Shown: piece after piece, positions 15,202 through 26,930 of the stretch
Numbering within the stretch: the stretch's first letter is position 1
Layout of the letters: each line of letters starts with the position of its first letter
NCBI GenBank assembly: GCA_023425865.1
Contig: JAFABV010000020.1
Coordinates: forward strand, 52,480 to 116,479
Direction of reading: 5' to 3'
Source: Bacteroidota bacterium
Lineage (GTDB): Bacteria; Bacteroidota; Bacteroidia; Bacteroidales; Bacteroidaceae
Length of the DNA: 64,000 nt
Program-made: the position numbers and the translations under genes
The notes under the pieces: generated by a model
Databases searched by the model: none
What the model was told of the DNA's origin: nothing
The model's input: the letters and a program-made list of their open reading frames with translations, nothing else

Positions 15202-17359
15202 GCCACTTGTCCAACCAGTTGAAGAAGGTGCGCTGCCAAAGTATGCCGTTCTGGGGCTTGAGCACCCAGTGGTTCTCATCAGGGTAGATGAGCAGCTCGG
15301 CAGGGATGCCCCGCATACGGGCGGCATTGAAGGCACCGAAGCCCTGGTTGGCGTTGATGCGGTAGTCTTTCTCGCCGTGGATGCACAGGATGGGTGTGTC
15401 CCATTTGTCTACGAAGCGGTGGGGGCTGTTGTCGTAGGTGCGCTTGGCGGCGGCAGTGAGGTCTTTGTTCCAGTAGGCGTCATCGTATTCCCAGTTAGAG
15501 AACCACGCCTCCTCGGTATCGGTGTACATCGATTCGAGGTTGAAGGCGCCGTCGTGGGCGATGAAACACTTGAAACGCTTGTTGTGATGGCCTGCGAGGT
15601 AGTATACCGAGAAGCCGCCAAACGAGGCGCCCACGGCTCCCAGACGGTCTTTGTCGACGAACGGCAGGGTGACGGCATCGTCAATGGCCGAGAGGTAGTC
15701 GTCCATGCACTGGCCTGTCCAGTCTTGGCTCACGGCCTCGTTCCACTCACTGCCAAAGCCTGGGAGGCCACGGCGGTTGGGCGCAACGACCACATAGCCA
15801 TTGGCTGCCATGATCGACATGTTCCAACGGTAGCTCCAGAACTGGCTTACCGGACTCTGGGGGCCGCCTTCGCAGAAGAGCAGGGTGGGGTATTTCTTGT
15901 TGGCGTCGAAGTGAGGCGGCAGAATCAGCCAAACGAGCTCTTGCTTGCCGTCGGTGGTCTTCACCCTGCGCTGCTGAATGGTGGGCAGGGCGAGCTGGTC
16001 GAAGATGTGCTTGTTCTCGTCGGTAATCTGAGCCACGGCCGACTGCTTCTCTTTCTTGCTGGGGGTGAGCACATAGAGGTCGTCGGGACGCAGATAAGAG
16101 TGGCGCGTCACAAGCAGTTGGCCGGTATTGCCCAAGAGTTGCACCGACCCGTAGTCGTACCACCCGTCGGTGAGCTGCTTCACCTCGCCGTTGAGGTTGG
16201 TCTGATAGACCATCACACAGCCGTGCCATACACCGATGTAATAGAGGGTCTTGGCATCGTTTGCCCAGCAATAGTCGTCTACGTTAGAGTCAAACTTCTC
16301 GGTGACATAGCGCTTCTGGCCTGTCGTGAGGTCGTAGACGCAGAGGCGGTTGCGGTCGCTCTCATAGCCGTCGCGAGCCATGCTCTGCCAAGCGATGTAC
16401 TTACCGTCGGGCGAGAACTTGGGGTTGACGTCATAGCCCACATTCATGTCGCCCGCCTGCTGGTTGACGGCCTGGTTACGCAGGCTCTTGGTGGGGTCGG
16501 ACGCGGGGTTCTGGTAGCCCTCGGGCTTGCAGAGGTTGCGGGTTTGCTTTGTAGCGATGTCGTACAGGTAGATGTCGGCGTCGGTAGAGGTGGCATAGTC
16601 TACCCCCGTCTTCTTACGGCAGGTGTAGGCCACCTGTCGAGAATCCTTGCTCCAGTCAAACTGTTCGATGCCGCCAAAGGGGGCGAGTGGACTCTCATAG
16701 GGCTCCCCGTCGAGGATGTCAGTGCCGTCAGACACGCGGTCGCCGTTCACGTCAGCCACAAAGGGGTGGGCAATGCTCTCCACATAGTGGTCCCAGTGGC
16801 GGTAGTTGAGGTCGGTTACCAGTCGGCCTGTGGCTTTGGGCAGGTCGTCGGGGTTCTTCTGTATAGAGCCGTGGTAGTCGATGCTCTTGATGAGAAGCAC
16901 ACGCTTGCCGTCGGGTGAGAAGCGGAAACCCTCGATGTCGATCTTCGAGTCGGTGAGCTTCACTCGGCCTGTGCCATCGGGGTTCATCTTCCAGAGCTGT
17001 CCCTCACGCAGGAAGGCTATTTTCTGCCCGTCCTCAATCCAGGCAGCGTCGCTCTCGCTCTTGGTGTCGGTGGTGAGACGAGTGGGTGTTACGATGCGCT
17101 TTCCGGCCTTGGCCGACTGGATAAAGAGCATGGTGTGACTCTTGTTCTCCTTGACACTGTAGTAAGTTACTTGATACACCACCTGCTTGCCGTCGGGTGA
17201 TGCCGAGGCACCGCCAATACGCCCCATGGCCCAGAGTGCCTCGGGGGTCATCAGGTCACTGGTCAGTGTGATGTTGTTTTTCTCAATCATAGTTTGTGCA
17301 TTTGTTGCCGGGGTGCCGAGTAAGAGGGCACACATGGCTGCGGCTATGGCTTTGTTCAT
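15179..17359 (-). CDS. Secreted S9 family (prolyl oligopeptidase-type) peptidase
   Basis: 726 residues. Signal peptide about 1-21 (ending ATNAQ), beta-propeller-like region about 35-440 with repeats such as SPDGKRVLLI and SPDGKYIAWQ, and C-terminal alpha/beta hydrolase. The catalytic triad is visible as Ser in GASFGG, Asp in HGEKDYRI and His in DENHWVL. Such periplasmic dipeptidyl-peptidase-like enzymes release di/tripeptides from oligopeptides. The final residues after WLDKWL (KVGSIN and stop) come from the inverted repeat of the MITE-like element, so the native C terminus was replaced; the fold is probably complete. Exact substrate preference is unknown. Confidence 0.9.
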   Translation of the reverse strand: MNKAIAAAMCALLLGTPATNAQTMIEKNNITLTSDLMTPEALWAMGRIGGASASPDGKQVVYQVTYYSVKENKSHTMLFIQSAKAGKRIVTPTRLTTDTKSESDAAWIEDGQKIAFLREGQLWKMNPDGTGRVKLTDSKIDIEGFRFSPDGKRVLLIKSIDYHGSIQKNPDDLPKATGRLVTDLNYRHWDHYVESIAHPFVADVNGDRVSDGTDILDGEPYESPLAPFGGIEQFDWSKDSRQVAYTCRKKTGVDYATSTDADIYLYDIATKQTRNLCKPEGYQNPASDPTKSLRNQAVNQQAGDMNVGYDVNPKFSPDGKYIAWQSMARDGYESDRNRLCVYDLTTGQKRYVTEKFDSNVDDYCWANDAKTLYYIGVWHGCVMVYQTNLNGEVKQLTDGWYDYGSVQLLGNTGQLLVTRHSYLRPDDLYVLTPSKKEKQSAVAQITDENKHIFDQLALPTIQQRRVKTTDGKQELVWLILPPHFDANKKYPTLLFCEGGPQSPVSQFWSYRWNMSIMAANGYVVVAPNRRGLPGFGSEWNEAVSQDWTGQCMDDYLSAIDDAVTLPFVDKDRLGAVGASFGGFSVYYLAGHHNKRFKCFIAHDGAFNLESMYTDTEEAWFSNWEYDDAYWNKDLTAAAKRTYDNSPHRFVDKWDTPILCIHGEKDYRINANQGFGAFNAARMRGIPAELLIYPDENHWVLKPQNGILWQRTFFNWLDKWLKVGSIN

Positions 17360-17415
17360 ATTGATGGGTTGGTTTGTTTTTGGGTATGTTTTGTTGGTGG
17401 AAGGGCTGTGGGCCC

Positions 17416-17466
17416 AGGAAAAACAGGAACTTACAGAAAGCTCACGGGGGCGATTCTGTAAGTTCC
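17416..17466 (-). terminator. Terminator after yidC
   Basis: A 13-bp perfect stem (17426-17438 with 17454-17466) followed on the minus strand by TGTTTTT. Confidence 0.75.
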
Positions 17467-17497
17467 GGTATAGTCACGCAATGGCTTTTGTGAGCCG

Positions 17498-19408
17498 TTA
17501 CGACCCTTTCTTCTTCTGGTTTAGCTCCTGCTGCCTGCGCAGGTTTTCTTCCTTCTGCTTCTGTTGCATCTGTTGGAGTGCCTGCATACGCGCCATCATA
17601 CCTTTCATCTTCTGCGGATTGCTTTGGTTCTCCTTGTACCGCGATTCAAGATAGGCAAGCAATTTCTCGTCATTGGTGGTCTTGCGCAGCACAAACATGA
17701 TGAGGGCTGAGAAGAGCAACGAGATGAAGTAGTAGAAATTGAGTCCCGACGAATAGTCGTTGAACATGAAGAAGAACATGAGCGGCATGAGATACATCAT
17801 CCACTGCATCATCTTCATCTGCTCGGCCTGCTGTCCCACCATCTGGTCTTTTTGCTGCTGCATGGTAAACCAGCTGTAGATAATCTGCGCGGCGCAGAAG
17901 AGAATACAGGTGAGTGAGAGGTGGTCGCCGATGAGCCAGAGTGGCTTGTCCCACTGCAGAAGGGCGTCGTAGGTAGAGAGGTCATTCATCCAAAGGAATT
18001 TTTCACCACGAAGCTGTATGGCGTTGGGCACGAAGTTGAACATGGCAATCCAGATGGGCATCTGGATGAGCATGGGCATACAGCCCGACAGTGGCGATAC
18101 ACCGTACTTGGCATACTCAGCCATCATGGCCTGCTGCTTCTGCATCTGGTCTTCGGGCTTGTCAAACTGTTTGGTGGCCGCGTCGAGTTTGGGCTTGAGC
18201 ACACGCATCTTGGCCGAGCTCATATAGCTCTTTTTCACCATGGGATAGGTGATGAGCTTGAGCAGCAGCGTGATGAGGATGAGCACGATACCCATGGAGA
18301 ACCAATTGCTGAGCCAGTCGAAGACGTAGATGGTGAACCAGCGGTTGATGATGCGGAACAATGGCCAGCCGAGATACACCAGGCGCTGCATCTCCAGGTC
18401 TTTGCCAAAGGTGCTCTGCTTCTCTACCTTGCGCAGGAGTCGGAAGTCGTTGGGACCATAGTAGAACTCCAGTTCAGTGGGCGTCTTGCCCGTGGGGTCG
18501 AAAAAGGTCTTGAGCTTGGCCTCATATTGCTTCAGGTAGCCCGAGCCCTTCTGCTGAGGGATAGAGGTAAGCAGCGAGTTGGTTCCCAAGTCTTGCTTGG
18601 CAATCATCACGGCCGAGAAGAATTGGTTCTTGAATGCCACCCAGTCAATCTTGTCTTCGATGGCTTCATCAATCTTCTCCGATGTCTCACTCAAATAGTC
18701 GGTGCCGCCATCGGCAGCGTGATAGGTGAGTGTGGCGTAGCGGTTTTCAAAAGTATAGCCTTTCTCCTGCTGGCGTACCTTGTCTTTCCAGTTGATGTCT
18801 ATGGTATTGGTGTTGGGCGAGAACAGTCCGCTCATACCATTGGCCTGCACGGCAAGGTGGAGCAGATAGTTTTCCCCCAGGCGATAGGTCAGCGTGATGC
18901 TCTTGCCCGCGCCGGCCTGCGCGGTGAAAGTCACGGTAGAGTCGGTCACTGCCGAGGGCTGGAAGTAAAGGTCAGCGGTGCTGATGTTGGCCTCCTTGGC
19001 AGAGAGCGTATAGCTCAGGTTCTGGTCTTCGCCACTGAAGAGCGTCACATCCTTTTGCCCTGAAATATTGTCCTTGTAGTTCTTGATGACGGCTTTCTTC
19101 ACCTGGGCACCCTTGGTAGAGAAGGTGAGGGCCACCTTGTCGTTGCTCAGCACCACGTCTTGGGCTTGTCCGTTGAGCGCGGAATAGAACAGGGCGGTGG
19201 TGTCGGCGGTAAGCTTCTCCTTGGCTGCCTGCTGATGTTTGATGGCGGCAGTCTTGGCTGCCTGCTCGGCCTTGGCACGGTTGACCTGTGCGATAGAGTC
19301 TTTGACGAACTGAGCTCTCTGCTCTTCAGCCGACGGCTGGGAGTACCAGCTGAAGGCAATCAGCACGACGGCAATGAGCGAAAAGCCGATAATAGAGTTT
19401 TTATCCAT
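17498..19408 (-). CDS. yidC: Membrane protein insertase YidC
   Basis: 636 residues, in the range for Gram-negative YidC. N-terminal anchor (SIIGFSLIAVVLIAFSWY), a large periplasmic beta-sandwich domain at about 80-345, then the conserved insertase core of five transmembrane helices from about 360, and a basic C-terminal tail (about 590-636) that in homologues contacts ribosomes. It inserts and folds inner-membrane proteins with or without SecYEG. It lies downstream of pyrG on the same strand with a 60-base gap and is followed by its own terminator. Confidence 0.95.
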   Translation of the reverse strand: MDKNSIIGFSLIAVVLIAFSWYSQPSAEEQRAQFVKDSIAQVNRAKAEQAAKTAAIKHQQAAKEKLTADTTALFYSALNGQAQDVVLSNDKVALTFSTKGAQVKKAVIKNYKDNISGQKDVTLFSGEDQNLSYTLSAKEANISTADLYFQPSAVTDSTVTFTAQAGAGKSITLTYRLGENYLLHLAVQANGMSGLFSPNTNTIDINWKDKVRQQEKGYTFENRYATLTYHAADGGTDYLSETSEKIDEAIEDKIDWVAFKNQFFSAVMIAKQDLGTNSLLTSIPQQKGSGYLKQYEAKLKTFFDPTGKTPTELEFYYGPNDFRLLRKVEKQSTFGKDLEMQRLVYLGWPLFRIINRWFTIYVFDWLSNWFSMGIVLILITLLLKLITYPMVKKSYMSSAKMRVLKPKLDAATKQFDKPEDQMQKQQAMMAEYAKYGVSPLSGCMPMLIQMPIWIAMFNFVPNAIQLRGEKFLWMNDLSTYDALLQWDKPLWLIGDHLSLTCILFCAAQIIYSWFTMQQQKDQMVGQQAEQMKMMQWMMYLMPLMFFFMFNDYSSGLNFYYFISLLFSALIMFVLRKTTNDEKLLAYLESRYKENQSNPQKMKGMMARMQALQQMQQKQKEENLRRQQELNQKKKGS

Positions 19409-19468
19409 AAAAATGTGGGTGAATATAAAGGAGTTAGGGAACAGCCTCCTTAACTCCTTATCAAAAAA

Positions 19469-21088
<1,620 letters not shown>

Positions 21089-21115
21089 TTAAAAGTGTCA
21101 TATTATTATATGGTG

Positions 21116-21123
21116 CAAAGGTA
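21116..21123 (-). promoter_or_regulatory. -7 box for pyrG
   Basis: TACCTTTG on the minus strand, 39 bases before the pyrG start. Confidence 0.6.
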
Positions 21124-21227
21124 GTGGATTTTTTAGATATGAACAACAAAACGTTTTGAAACTTTGGCGGCACTTGGTACAAATAGAAAAAAAGATGAAT
21201 TGGTATCTACTTTTTCATGTTTTTTCG

Positions 21228-21235
21228 TAACTTTG
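21228..21235 (+). promoter_or_regulatory. -7 box for the DUF3078 gene
   Basis: TAACTTTG, 28 bases before the start of the divergent outer-membrane protein gene. Confidence 0.6.
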
Positions 21236-21263
21236 CAAGACAATTCGATTACATAAAAATCTG

Positions 21264-22538
21264 ATGATGAAAGCATTGAATGTAGGATTTCTTCTTCTCC
21301 TCCTTTGTATGTGGCCTTACTCCACGCCCACTTTTGCCCAGGTTCATGAGCGTAGCGGGCGTAGGCCGAATGCCACTTCTCATCTGGTAAGGCAATACGA
21401 AGACTCGCTCAAGACGCTCAGGGAGCGCCTTGATGATTCCTCGTTGCCTGCGGAGGAGCATTTCACGCCACAAACCATAGCGCCCCTCTTCTTGCCGATG
21501 ACATTCTACAAGGATATCACACACAGGGCCTTTTCGTTAGATGGCACGCTGTCGCCTGTTGACGAGCATTTGCTTTCCATCTATCTGCGTCGGCCGGAGT
21601 TGGTTGTCAACACACAGAGCAACTTGGAGGAGACGGGTTCTGTGCTCCAGCCTTCGACGGTGGTACAAAAGCCTGTCGTGGAGGTTAACAAGCCCAAACC
21701 CCAAGAGCCGGAGGCTGTGCCTGTAGACGTGGTGGTGCTGAAACCCAACTTCTGGACTTTCAGGGGCGACTACTATCTACAGTTCCTTCAAAACTATATC
21801 TCTGGCAACTGGTACAAGGGTGGTGAAAGCAACTACTCTATGGTGGGCGCCATTACATTGGAGGCAAACTATAACAACAAGTCTAAACTCAAGTGGGATA
21901 ATAAGTTGGAGTTGAAACTGGGCTTCCAGACCACTAAGAGTGACACCGTGCATGGTCTGAAAACTTCTGACGACCTGTTCCGTTATACGGGCAAGTTGGG
22001 ACTGCAGGCTACTAAGAAGTGGTATTACACCGTACAGATGCTGGCCTATACGCAATTCATGCGCAATTATCCCTCTAATCAAGACAACGTACTTTCCGAC
22101 TTCATGTCTCCGTTCAACCTGAACCTATCTGTCGGTATGGACTACTCGGTAAGCTGGCTGAAGAATCGTCTGATCGGTAACATCCATTTGGCCCCTGTGG
22201 CTTATAACCTCAAGTATGTAGACCGTTTGGCCCTGTCTACGCGCTATGGATTGAAAGAGGGTAAGCATACCCTGCACGACTTCGGTTCGCTGTTTACCAT
22301 CGACCTGAAATGGAAGATTATGGACAACTTCGACTGGCAGACTCGCCTCTATGGCTATACCACCTACAGCAGAGCCGAGTTTGAATGGGAAAACACGTTT
22401 ACGTTCCAGTTCAATAAGTTTATCTCTACCAAGCTGTTTGTCTTCCCTCGCTTTGACGATGGCGCCTCGCGCGACGACAAGTATGGCTATTGGCAGTTCA
22501 AGGAGTTTGTGTCACTCGGATTCTCGTATAGCATGTAG
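21264..22538 (+). CDS. DUF3078 outer-membrane protein
   Basis: 424 residues. Signal peptide about 1-26 (ending PTFAQ), a Pro/Lys/Val-rich linker around 120-150, then from about 155 a series of amphipathic beta strands typical of a barrel (FWTFRGDYYLQFLQNYIS, NWYKGGESNYSMVGAITLEA and later repeats), ending with aromatic FSYSM. This is the DUF3078 family of Bacteroidota, of unknown function. ATG codons at 21264 and 21267 are both possible starts. It is transcribed alone. Confidence 0.88.
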   Translation: MMKALNVGFLLLLLCMWPYSTPTFAQVHERSGRRPNATSHLVRQYEDSLKTLRERLDDSSLPAEEHFTPQTIAPLFLPMTFYKDITHRAFSLDGTLSPVDEHLLSIYLRRPELVVNTQSNLEETGSVLQPSTVVQKPVVEVNKPKPQEPEAVPVDVVVLKPNFWTFRGDYYLQFLQNYISGNWYKGGESNYSMVGAITLEANYNNKSKLKWDNKLELKLGFQTTKSDTVHGLKTSDDLFRYTGKLGLQATKKWYYTVQMLAYTQFMRNYPSNQDNVLSDFMSPFNLNLSVGMDYSVSWLKNRLIGNIHLAPVAYNLKYVDRLALSTRYGLKEGKHTLHDFGSLFTIDLKWKIMDNFDWQTRLYGYTTYSRAEFEWENTFTFQFNKFISTKLFVFPRFDDGASRDDKYGYWQFKEFVSLGFSYSM

Positions 22539-22560
22539 GGTTTGAGGTTTGCCCATACGA

Positions 22561-22598
22561 CGCATAAAGGCCGGCGCATGTGCGTCGGCCTTTATGCG
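22561..22598. terminator. Bidirectional terminator
   Basis: An 18-bp stem (CGCATAAAGGCCGGCGCA with its near-perfect complement) between two convergent genes. Confidence 0.8.
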
Positions 22599-22636
22599 TC
22601 ATGGTGTATGGGGTAACATGGCGCAATAGAATGCCA

Positions 22637-25012
22637 TCAGAACTCAAACTGCAGCTTCACGTTGAACTGCCGGTCGGTAAGGTAGTTGGGCACGGCATAT
22701 TGCTGGTTGGTGACATCGGTAATCCAATAATAGGAGTTCACGTTGTTGATGCCTAAGAGGTTTAAGCAGTCTACGCCGAGCCAGATATTGCGGAATATGC
22801 TCTTGCGCGAGCGGTCTTGATTGTCAAGCAGCCGATAGCTCATGCCAATGTCGGCACGCTTGTAGGCCGGCGCGCGGAAGTTGTTGCTTTCAAGTTCGCG
22901 GTGCGGGGCCGAGAAGGGCAGGCCGTCTGCCAGGGCCAGTTTCAGGCTCATCTTCCATCGCTTGGTACCGGGAAAATAATCGGTGAAGAAAACATTCACC
23001 GCAAAGCGCTGGTCGGTAGGCAGGGGGATGGTTACGCCATTGAGCTTCATACGGGTGTTCATCAATGACAGCGACACCCAGGAATCACTGCCCGGCACAA
23101 ATTCGCCGAAGAGTTTCAGGTCGAGACCGGCGGCATGTCCGCTGGCTTGATTGTCACCATAATATATCACCTTCACGTTATTGATGGAGTAGGGTATGAG
23201 GTTGCCGAGCAACTTATAATACAGTTCGGCAGTAAACTTGAAGGGCCGGTTGTTCATGGTGAAGCGATAGTCCATGCCTCCGATGAAGTGAATGGAACGC
23301 TGGCTCTTGATCTTTTGGTTCAGGGTGGCGTAGGTGACGCCGTTGACGGTAGAGGTGTCACGCAGTTCTTTGAAAAACGGGGCCTGATAATAGAGTCCTG
23401 TCGCTACACGGAAACTCATGTTGTGGTCGAAGGCCGGAATGATGCTCAGCGACACACGGGGCGAGAGGATAGACTCCTTGTTGAAGCTCCAGTTGGCGAA
23501 GCGCAGACCATAGGTGAGGGTGAAGAGCGTCTGGTCTTCGTGGGCATGAAATCGCCATGTGTCTTGTAGATACACCTCAAGGCGGTGTGCGGTGAGCGTG
23601 TTGCTGGCCCGTAGCGTGTAGATCATATTGAGGTCTTTGCCGGTGTGGGGTACGCTGTAGCCTGCCGAGTCGCGCATTTCGTACTCATTGGCGTTTTCCT
23701 CGATATGTTCCCACTTATAAGTCAGTCCGCCCTCTATTTGGTGTTGGCGCGTGGTGTGCTTGAGCAATAGCTTGATGCTCTCCACGTGCGCTTTCAGGTA
23801 ATTGCGTGCATGTTGGAAATAGGTTCCCACGCCGAGGTTCTCTGAGGTCTCGGTTTGTGTGAGCCAGTATTGCCCTTGAATGTCGTAGCGTTCTTGCTCA
23901 CGGGTAGAGAAGGCGGAGCCTATGACCGACAGCGAGGTGGAGTCGCCGTAGTGGCGTGTGATGCCGAGTGTACCCAGATAGGTGCGGAACACATCCTTCT
24001 CCTGTCCGTCGAAATACACGCGGAAAGCCCGCACGTTCTCCTGTGTTCCGAATTTGGTCTCACGGTCTTCGGGTTCAAAATGATAATGGTTGTCTGATAT
24101 ATTGCCTATAAAATCCACGCTCCATCTTTTGTTTGGGGTGAAGGTCATATAGGTTTGATAATCAATGAATGAAGGCTTGTACTCGCCCTTGGTTTCTAAT
24201 GTGCCGAGGAGATACTTGGTTGTCTTGTATCTCAGTCCGTTAGACCAAGTAAACTTCTTGCGGCCGATGCCCACGTAAGCGCTTGCGCCTAATAGTGAGG
24301 CCGTGACATTAGCTTCCACGTGTTTGGGCTTGCGGTAGGTGATGTCGAGTGCCGACGACATCTTGTCGCCATACTTGGCCTCAAAGCCGCCGGTAGAGAA
24401 ACCGATCTTTTCGACCAAGTCTGGGTTGATGACAGAGAGCCCCTCCTGCTGGCCGCTGCGCACGAGGAAGGGACGAAACACCTCTACACCGTTGATATAT
24501 ACCGAGTTCTCGTCAAACGACCCACCGCGCACATTGTATTGTGAGGAGAGTTCCGAGTGGGTCGACACTCCCGCCTGACTCTGTATGAGTTCCTCTACGG
24601 CGTTGCCTGTGGTAGAGGGCATAGACTTGAGCTGCCCGGTAGTGAGTTCCTGCATTTGCCCAGACTGTATCTTCTGTCCGGTGACGTTTACCTCGCCTAA
24701 CTCGTTGGCCGATTCGTACAGTACCACCTGTAAGGTTTGTGTACCTTTAGGATTTCGCAAAGTACGGCTCTTGGTACGATAGCCGAGCATCGAGAATGTA
24801 ATGGTGACAGAGTCGGCACTATGAAGCGTGAGCCTGAACTCGCCTTTGAGAGAGGTCACGGTGGCCTTGCCCTGCGCGAGACAGCTGACGCTGGCCAGCT
24901 CGATGGGCTCGTTGGATTCGTCGGTGACACGTCCGCGCAGGGTGAATGTCTGTGCCACTATGGTGATACTGCAGCTGATGAGCACCAGCAGAAATAATAA
25001 TCTTTGCTTCAT
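22637..25012 (-). CDS. TonB-dependent receptor
   Basis: 791 residues. Signal peptide about 1-21 (ending IVAQ), carboxypeptidase-regulatory-like domain about 22-105, plug domain about 115-230 (QYNVRGGSFDENSVYINGVE), then a beta barrel ending in QFNVKLQFEF with the C-terminal aromatic of outer-membrane proteins. It transports an unknown ligand with TonB energy. No SusD partner is adjacent. It follows the FemAB/GNAT-like gene by 60 bases on the same strand and is likely co-transcribed with it. Confidence 0.92.
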   Translation of the reverse strand: MKQRLLFLLVLISCSITIVAQTFTLRGRVTDESNEPIELASVSCLAQGKATVTSLKGEFRLTLHSADSVTITFSMLGYRTKSRTLRNPKGTQTLQVVLYESANELGEVNVTGQKIQSGQMQELTTGQLKSMPSTTGNAVEELIQSQAGVSTHSELSSQYNVRGGSFDENSVYINGVEVFRPFLVRSGQQEGLSVINPDLVEKIGFSTGGFEAKYGDKMSSALDITYRKPKHVEANVTASLLGASAYVGIGRKKFTWSNGLRYKTTKYLLGTLETKGEYKPSFIDYQTYMTFTPNKRWSVDFIGNISDNHYHFEPEDRETKFGTQENVRAFRVYFDGQEKDVFRTYLGTLGITRHYGDSTSLSVIGSAFSTREQERYDIQGQYWLTQTETSENLGVGTYFQHARNYLKAHVESIKLLLKHTTRQHQIEGGLTYKWEHIEENANEYEMRDSAGYSVPHTGKDLNMIYTLRASNTLTAHRLEVYLQDTWRFHAHEDQTLFTLTYGLRFANWSFNKESILSPRVSLSIIPAFDHNMSFRVATGLYYQAPFFKELRDTSTVNGVTYATLNQKIKSQRSIHFIGGMDYRFTMNNRPFKFTAELYYKLLGNLIPYSINNVKVIYYGDNQASGHAAGLDLKLFGEFVPGSDSWVSLSLMNTRMKLNGVTIPLPTDQRFAVNVFFTDYFPGTKRWKMSLKLALADGLPFSAPHRELESNNFRAPAYKRADIGMSYRLLDNQDRSRKSIFRNIWLGVDCLNLLGINNVNSYYWITDVTNQQYAVPNYLTDRQFNVKLQFEF

Positions 25013-25072
25013 ACATTGACCATAACGCCAGAAGGGCCTGATTATTGCAGAGCGTGGGTGTTTTCGGTGAAG

Positions 25073-26050
25073 CTATTCGCGGTATATCCAGGAGAATATC
25101 TTGTTGAGCCAGGGTGGAGTGAAATAAAACCAACGGAATTTGGATACGGGTTTGCCACCAAAACTCAGAATGAAAGAGCGGAACGGATTGCGGGGGTAGG
25201 GCAGTCCCACGTCGAGGAAGAAGATGTGCGCGTAATTGTGTTTCCACGCCCATCGTATGGCATACCACACGGTCATCATGTTGGGGTGAAGGTGCGGGTA
25301 GCGTTTGCGACGCGAGGCCAGGTACCACAGATATGCTTTGCCTTCAGAATACACGCATAGACATCCGCCAATCACCTTCTCTTTGTAGGTGGTGAGGAAA
25401 ATGCGCCCGTGCTCACTCTTGTACAATCCCTTGATTTGGCTTACGGGAGGGATGACCCTGCGCATCTTGAATCTGTAAAATCCGTTGAGCAACTTGTAGA
25501 ACTGATGGATCTCTTCTTCGCTGATAGCCTCGCGGGTCACCACGCCTAAGTCGTACATGTGCTTGATGGTACGGTTCATGCGCGCGGTCAGGCGCTCTTG
25601 TGGGGCACGTGAGTGGAGCGAGTTGTGTACCTCTTGCCATGGCACGGCAAAGTATCCGTTCTGCCGAAAATACTTGTATCCAAACATTTTCTTGGATATG
25701 TCGCTGAACTCGATGTACAGACAGAGTTGGCGCCTGAGCTTACGGGTGAGTTGGTAGAGCATCAGTCCAAAGATAACCTCTCGTGACTCTTCATCCTCAT
25801 ATTCGCCTTCGCCATAGACCCTGCCGTGGGTATAGAAATAAGGTGGAAGCCACGAGCCCGTGCGGCGCACAGACGCCAGCATGTGGGCCACAACCCTTCC
25901 GCTGTCGTCAGTGGCTACGGCCATGTAAGGTCTCTGCCCGGGCGTCTTCTCAACAATGTGGAAGAGCTCGGCGCTATGGAAGAAGTTGTTGCACGTCATT
26001 TCGGGCAACTGTTCTCCCTGCGAGTACAGTTTTACATGGTAAGCGTTCAC
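25073..26050 (-). CDS. FemAB/GNAT-like acyltransferase-fold protein, GTG start
   Basis: 325 residues with the BioF2/FemAB-type acetyltransferase fold: N-terminal half with FFHSAELFHIVEKTPGQRPY, C-terminal half with FLTTYKEKVIGGCLCVYSEG, ASRRKRYPHLHPNMMTVWYA and a final FGGKPVSKFRWFYF. Members add amino acids or acyl groups to peptidoglycan, lipids or polysaccharides; the substrate here is unknown. The start is GTG at 26048-26050, since the fold begins almost at once and no ATG precedes it. The -7 box ends four bases before this GTG, so the mRNA is probably leaderless. Confidence 0.78.
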   Translation of the reverse strand: MNAYHVKLYSQGEQLPEMTCNNFFHSAELFHIVEKTPGQRPYMAVATDDSGRVVAHMLASVRRTGSWLPPYFYTHGRVYGEGEYEDEESREVIFGLMLYQLTRKLRRQLCLYIEFSDISKKMFGYKYFRQNGYFAVPWQEVHNSLHSRAPQERLTARMNRTIKHMYDLGVVTREAISEEEIHQFYKLLNGFYRFKMRRVIPPVSQIKGLYKSEHGRIFLTTYKEKVIGGCLCVYSEGKAYLWYLASRRKRYPHLHPNMMTVWYAIRWAWKHNYAHIFFLDVGLPYPRNPFRSFILSFGGKPVSKFRWFYFTPPWLNKIFSWIYRE

Positions 26051-26054
26051 ACGG

Positions 26055-26084
26055 CAAATTTAAGTAAAAAATTCAAATGTCCAA
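26055..26084 (-). promoter_or_regulatory. Promoter directly abutting the GTG start
   Basis: On the minus strand, TAAATTTG (26055-26062) with TTG at 26082-26084, 19 bases apart. Only CCGT separates the box from GTG. The remaining gap to 26396 contains no gene apart from the next -7 box. Confidence 0.65.
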
Positions 26085-26290
26085 TCGTAGATGCCGCATT
26101 AAATGAAAGAATTTGCTGAATCATGTCAGTGGCGTTTGGTGTGAAAGCCCGTCAACAGGCATACGATGGGCGGTAACGGGTGGATGTGGGGTAGCGCGTT
26201 CGGCCAAATGAAGGCTTGGCGGCGGTCCTTGGGGTAAGCTAAAAAGGTGTTAAACTGTTTGATTCTACCCGTTATTTGCCCGTTTTTTTG

Positions 26291-26298
26291 TAGGTTTG
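26291..26298 (+). promoter_or_regulatory. -7 box for the nitroreductase operon
   Basis: TAGGTTTG, about 98 bases before the start at 26397. Confidence 0.45.
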
Positions 26299-26396
26299 CA
26301 TCAAGATGCTGATGTTTGACATGGCTTTTTGATGCGTAATAACCGGCGGGCTGCCCTGCAAGGCGCTCGTTCTCGACATAAAAACTAATATCAAAA

Positions 26397-26930
26397 ATGG
26401 ATAAGAATTTCAAGACCTTGGTGCAGGAACGGCGTAGCCGACGGAAGTTTACCGATGAGCCTGTGAGCCAAGAAGACCTTCACTTCATTCTTCGTGCCGC
26501 CCTCATGTCGCCCACTTCTAAGGGGCAACGCAACTGGCAGTTTGCCGTAGTGACACGTAAAGACGATATCGTAAAACTTTCACAGGCCAAGTCGTCGGGA
26601 GGAAAATTCCTGGAGAAGGCCCCGCTTGCCATTGTCGTGATGGGTAATCCAGAGGTCAATCCCTGCTGGATAGAGGATTGCAGCATCGCCGCCATCTCCA
26701 TGCAATATCAGGCTCAAGACCTTGGGCTGGGCAGTTGCTGGGTGCAGATGCGTGCCCGTGGCACCGACGATGGCCGTACGGCCAATGAGATTGTACACGA
26801 GATACTGCGCTTGCCCCAGCAGCTCGAAGTGCTCTGTGTGTTGGGTATCGGTCATCCCGACGACCTGCTCAAGCCTCAGGACGAGGCGAAGTTAAAATGG
26901 GAAAACGTTATTATCCAGTCGCATGATTAA
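26397..26930 (+). CDS. Nitroreductase family protein
   Basis: 177 residues, one flavin-binding nitroreductase domain. FMN phosphate-binding Arg residues are in ERRSRRKF; further family features are [35 protein letters not shown] and LGIGHPDD. An FMN-dependent NAD(P)H oxidoreductase, physiological substrate unknown. It is first in an apparent three-gene operon; its end overlaps the next gene by eight bases, indicating translational coupling. Confidence 0.9.
   Translation: MDKNFKTLVQERRSRRKFTDEPVSQEDLHFILRAALMSPTSKGQRNWQFAVVTRKDDIVKLSQAKSSGGKFLEKAPLAIVVMGNPEVNPCWIEDCSIAAISMQYQAQDLGLGSCWVQMRARGTDDGRTANEIVHEILRLPQQLEVLCVLGIGHPDDLLKPQDEAKLKWENVIIQSHD

Noticed and set aside
15269..16918. 549-codon plus-strand frame
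   Set aside because: Antisense of the S9 peptidase gene, which has signal peptide and catalytic triad; the long frame is a by-product of GC-rich codon use.
17921..19063. 380-codon plus-strand frame
   Set aside because: Antisense of yidC, low-complexity His/Val/Glu composition, no homology visible.
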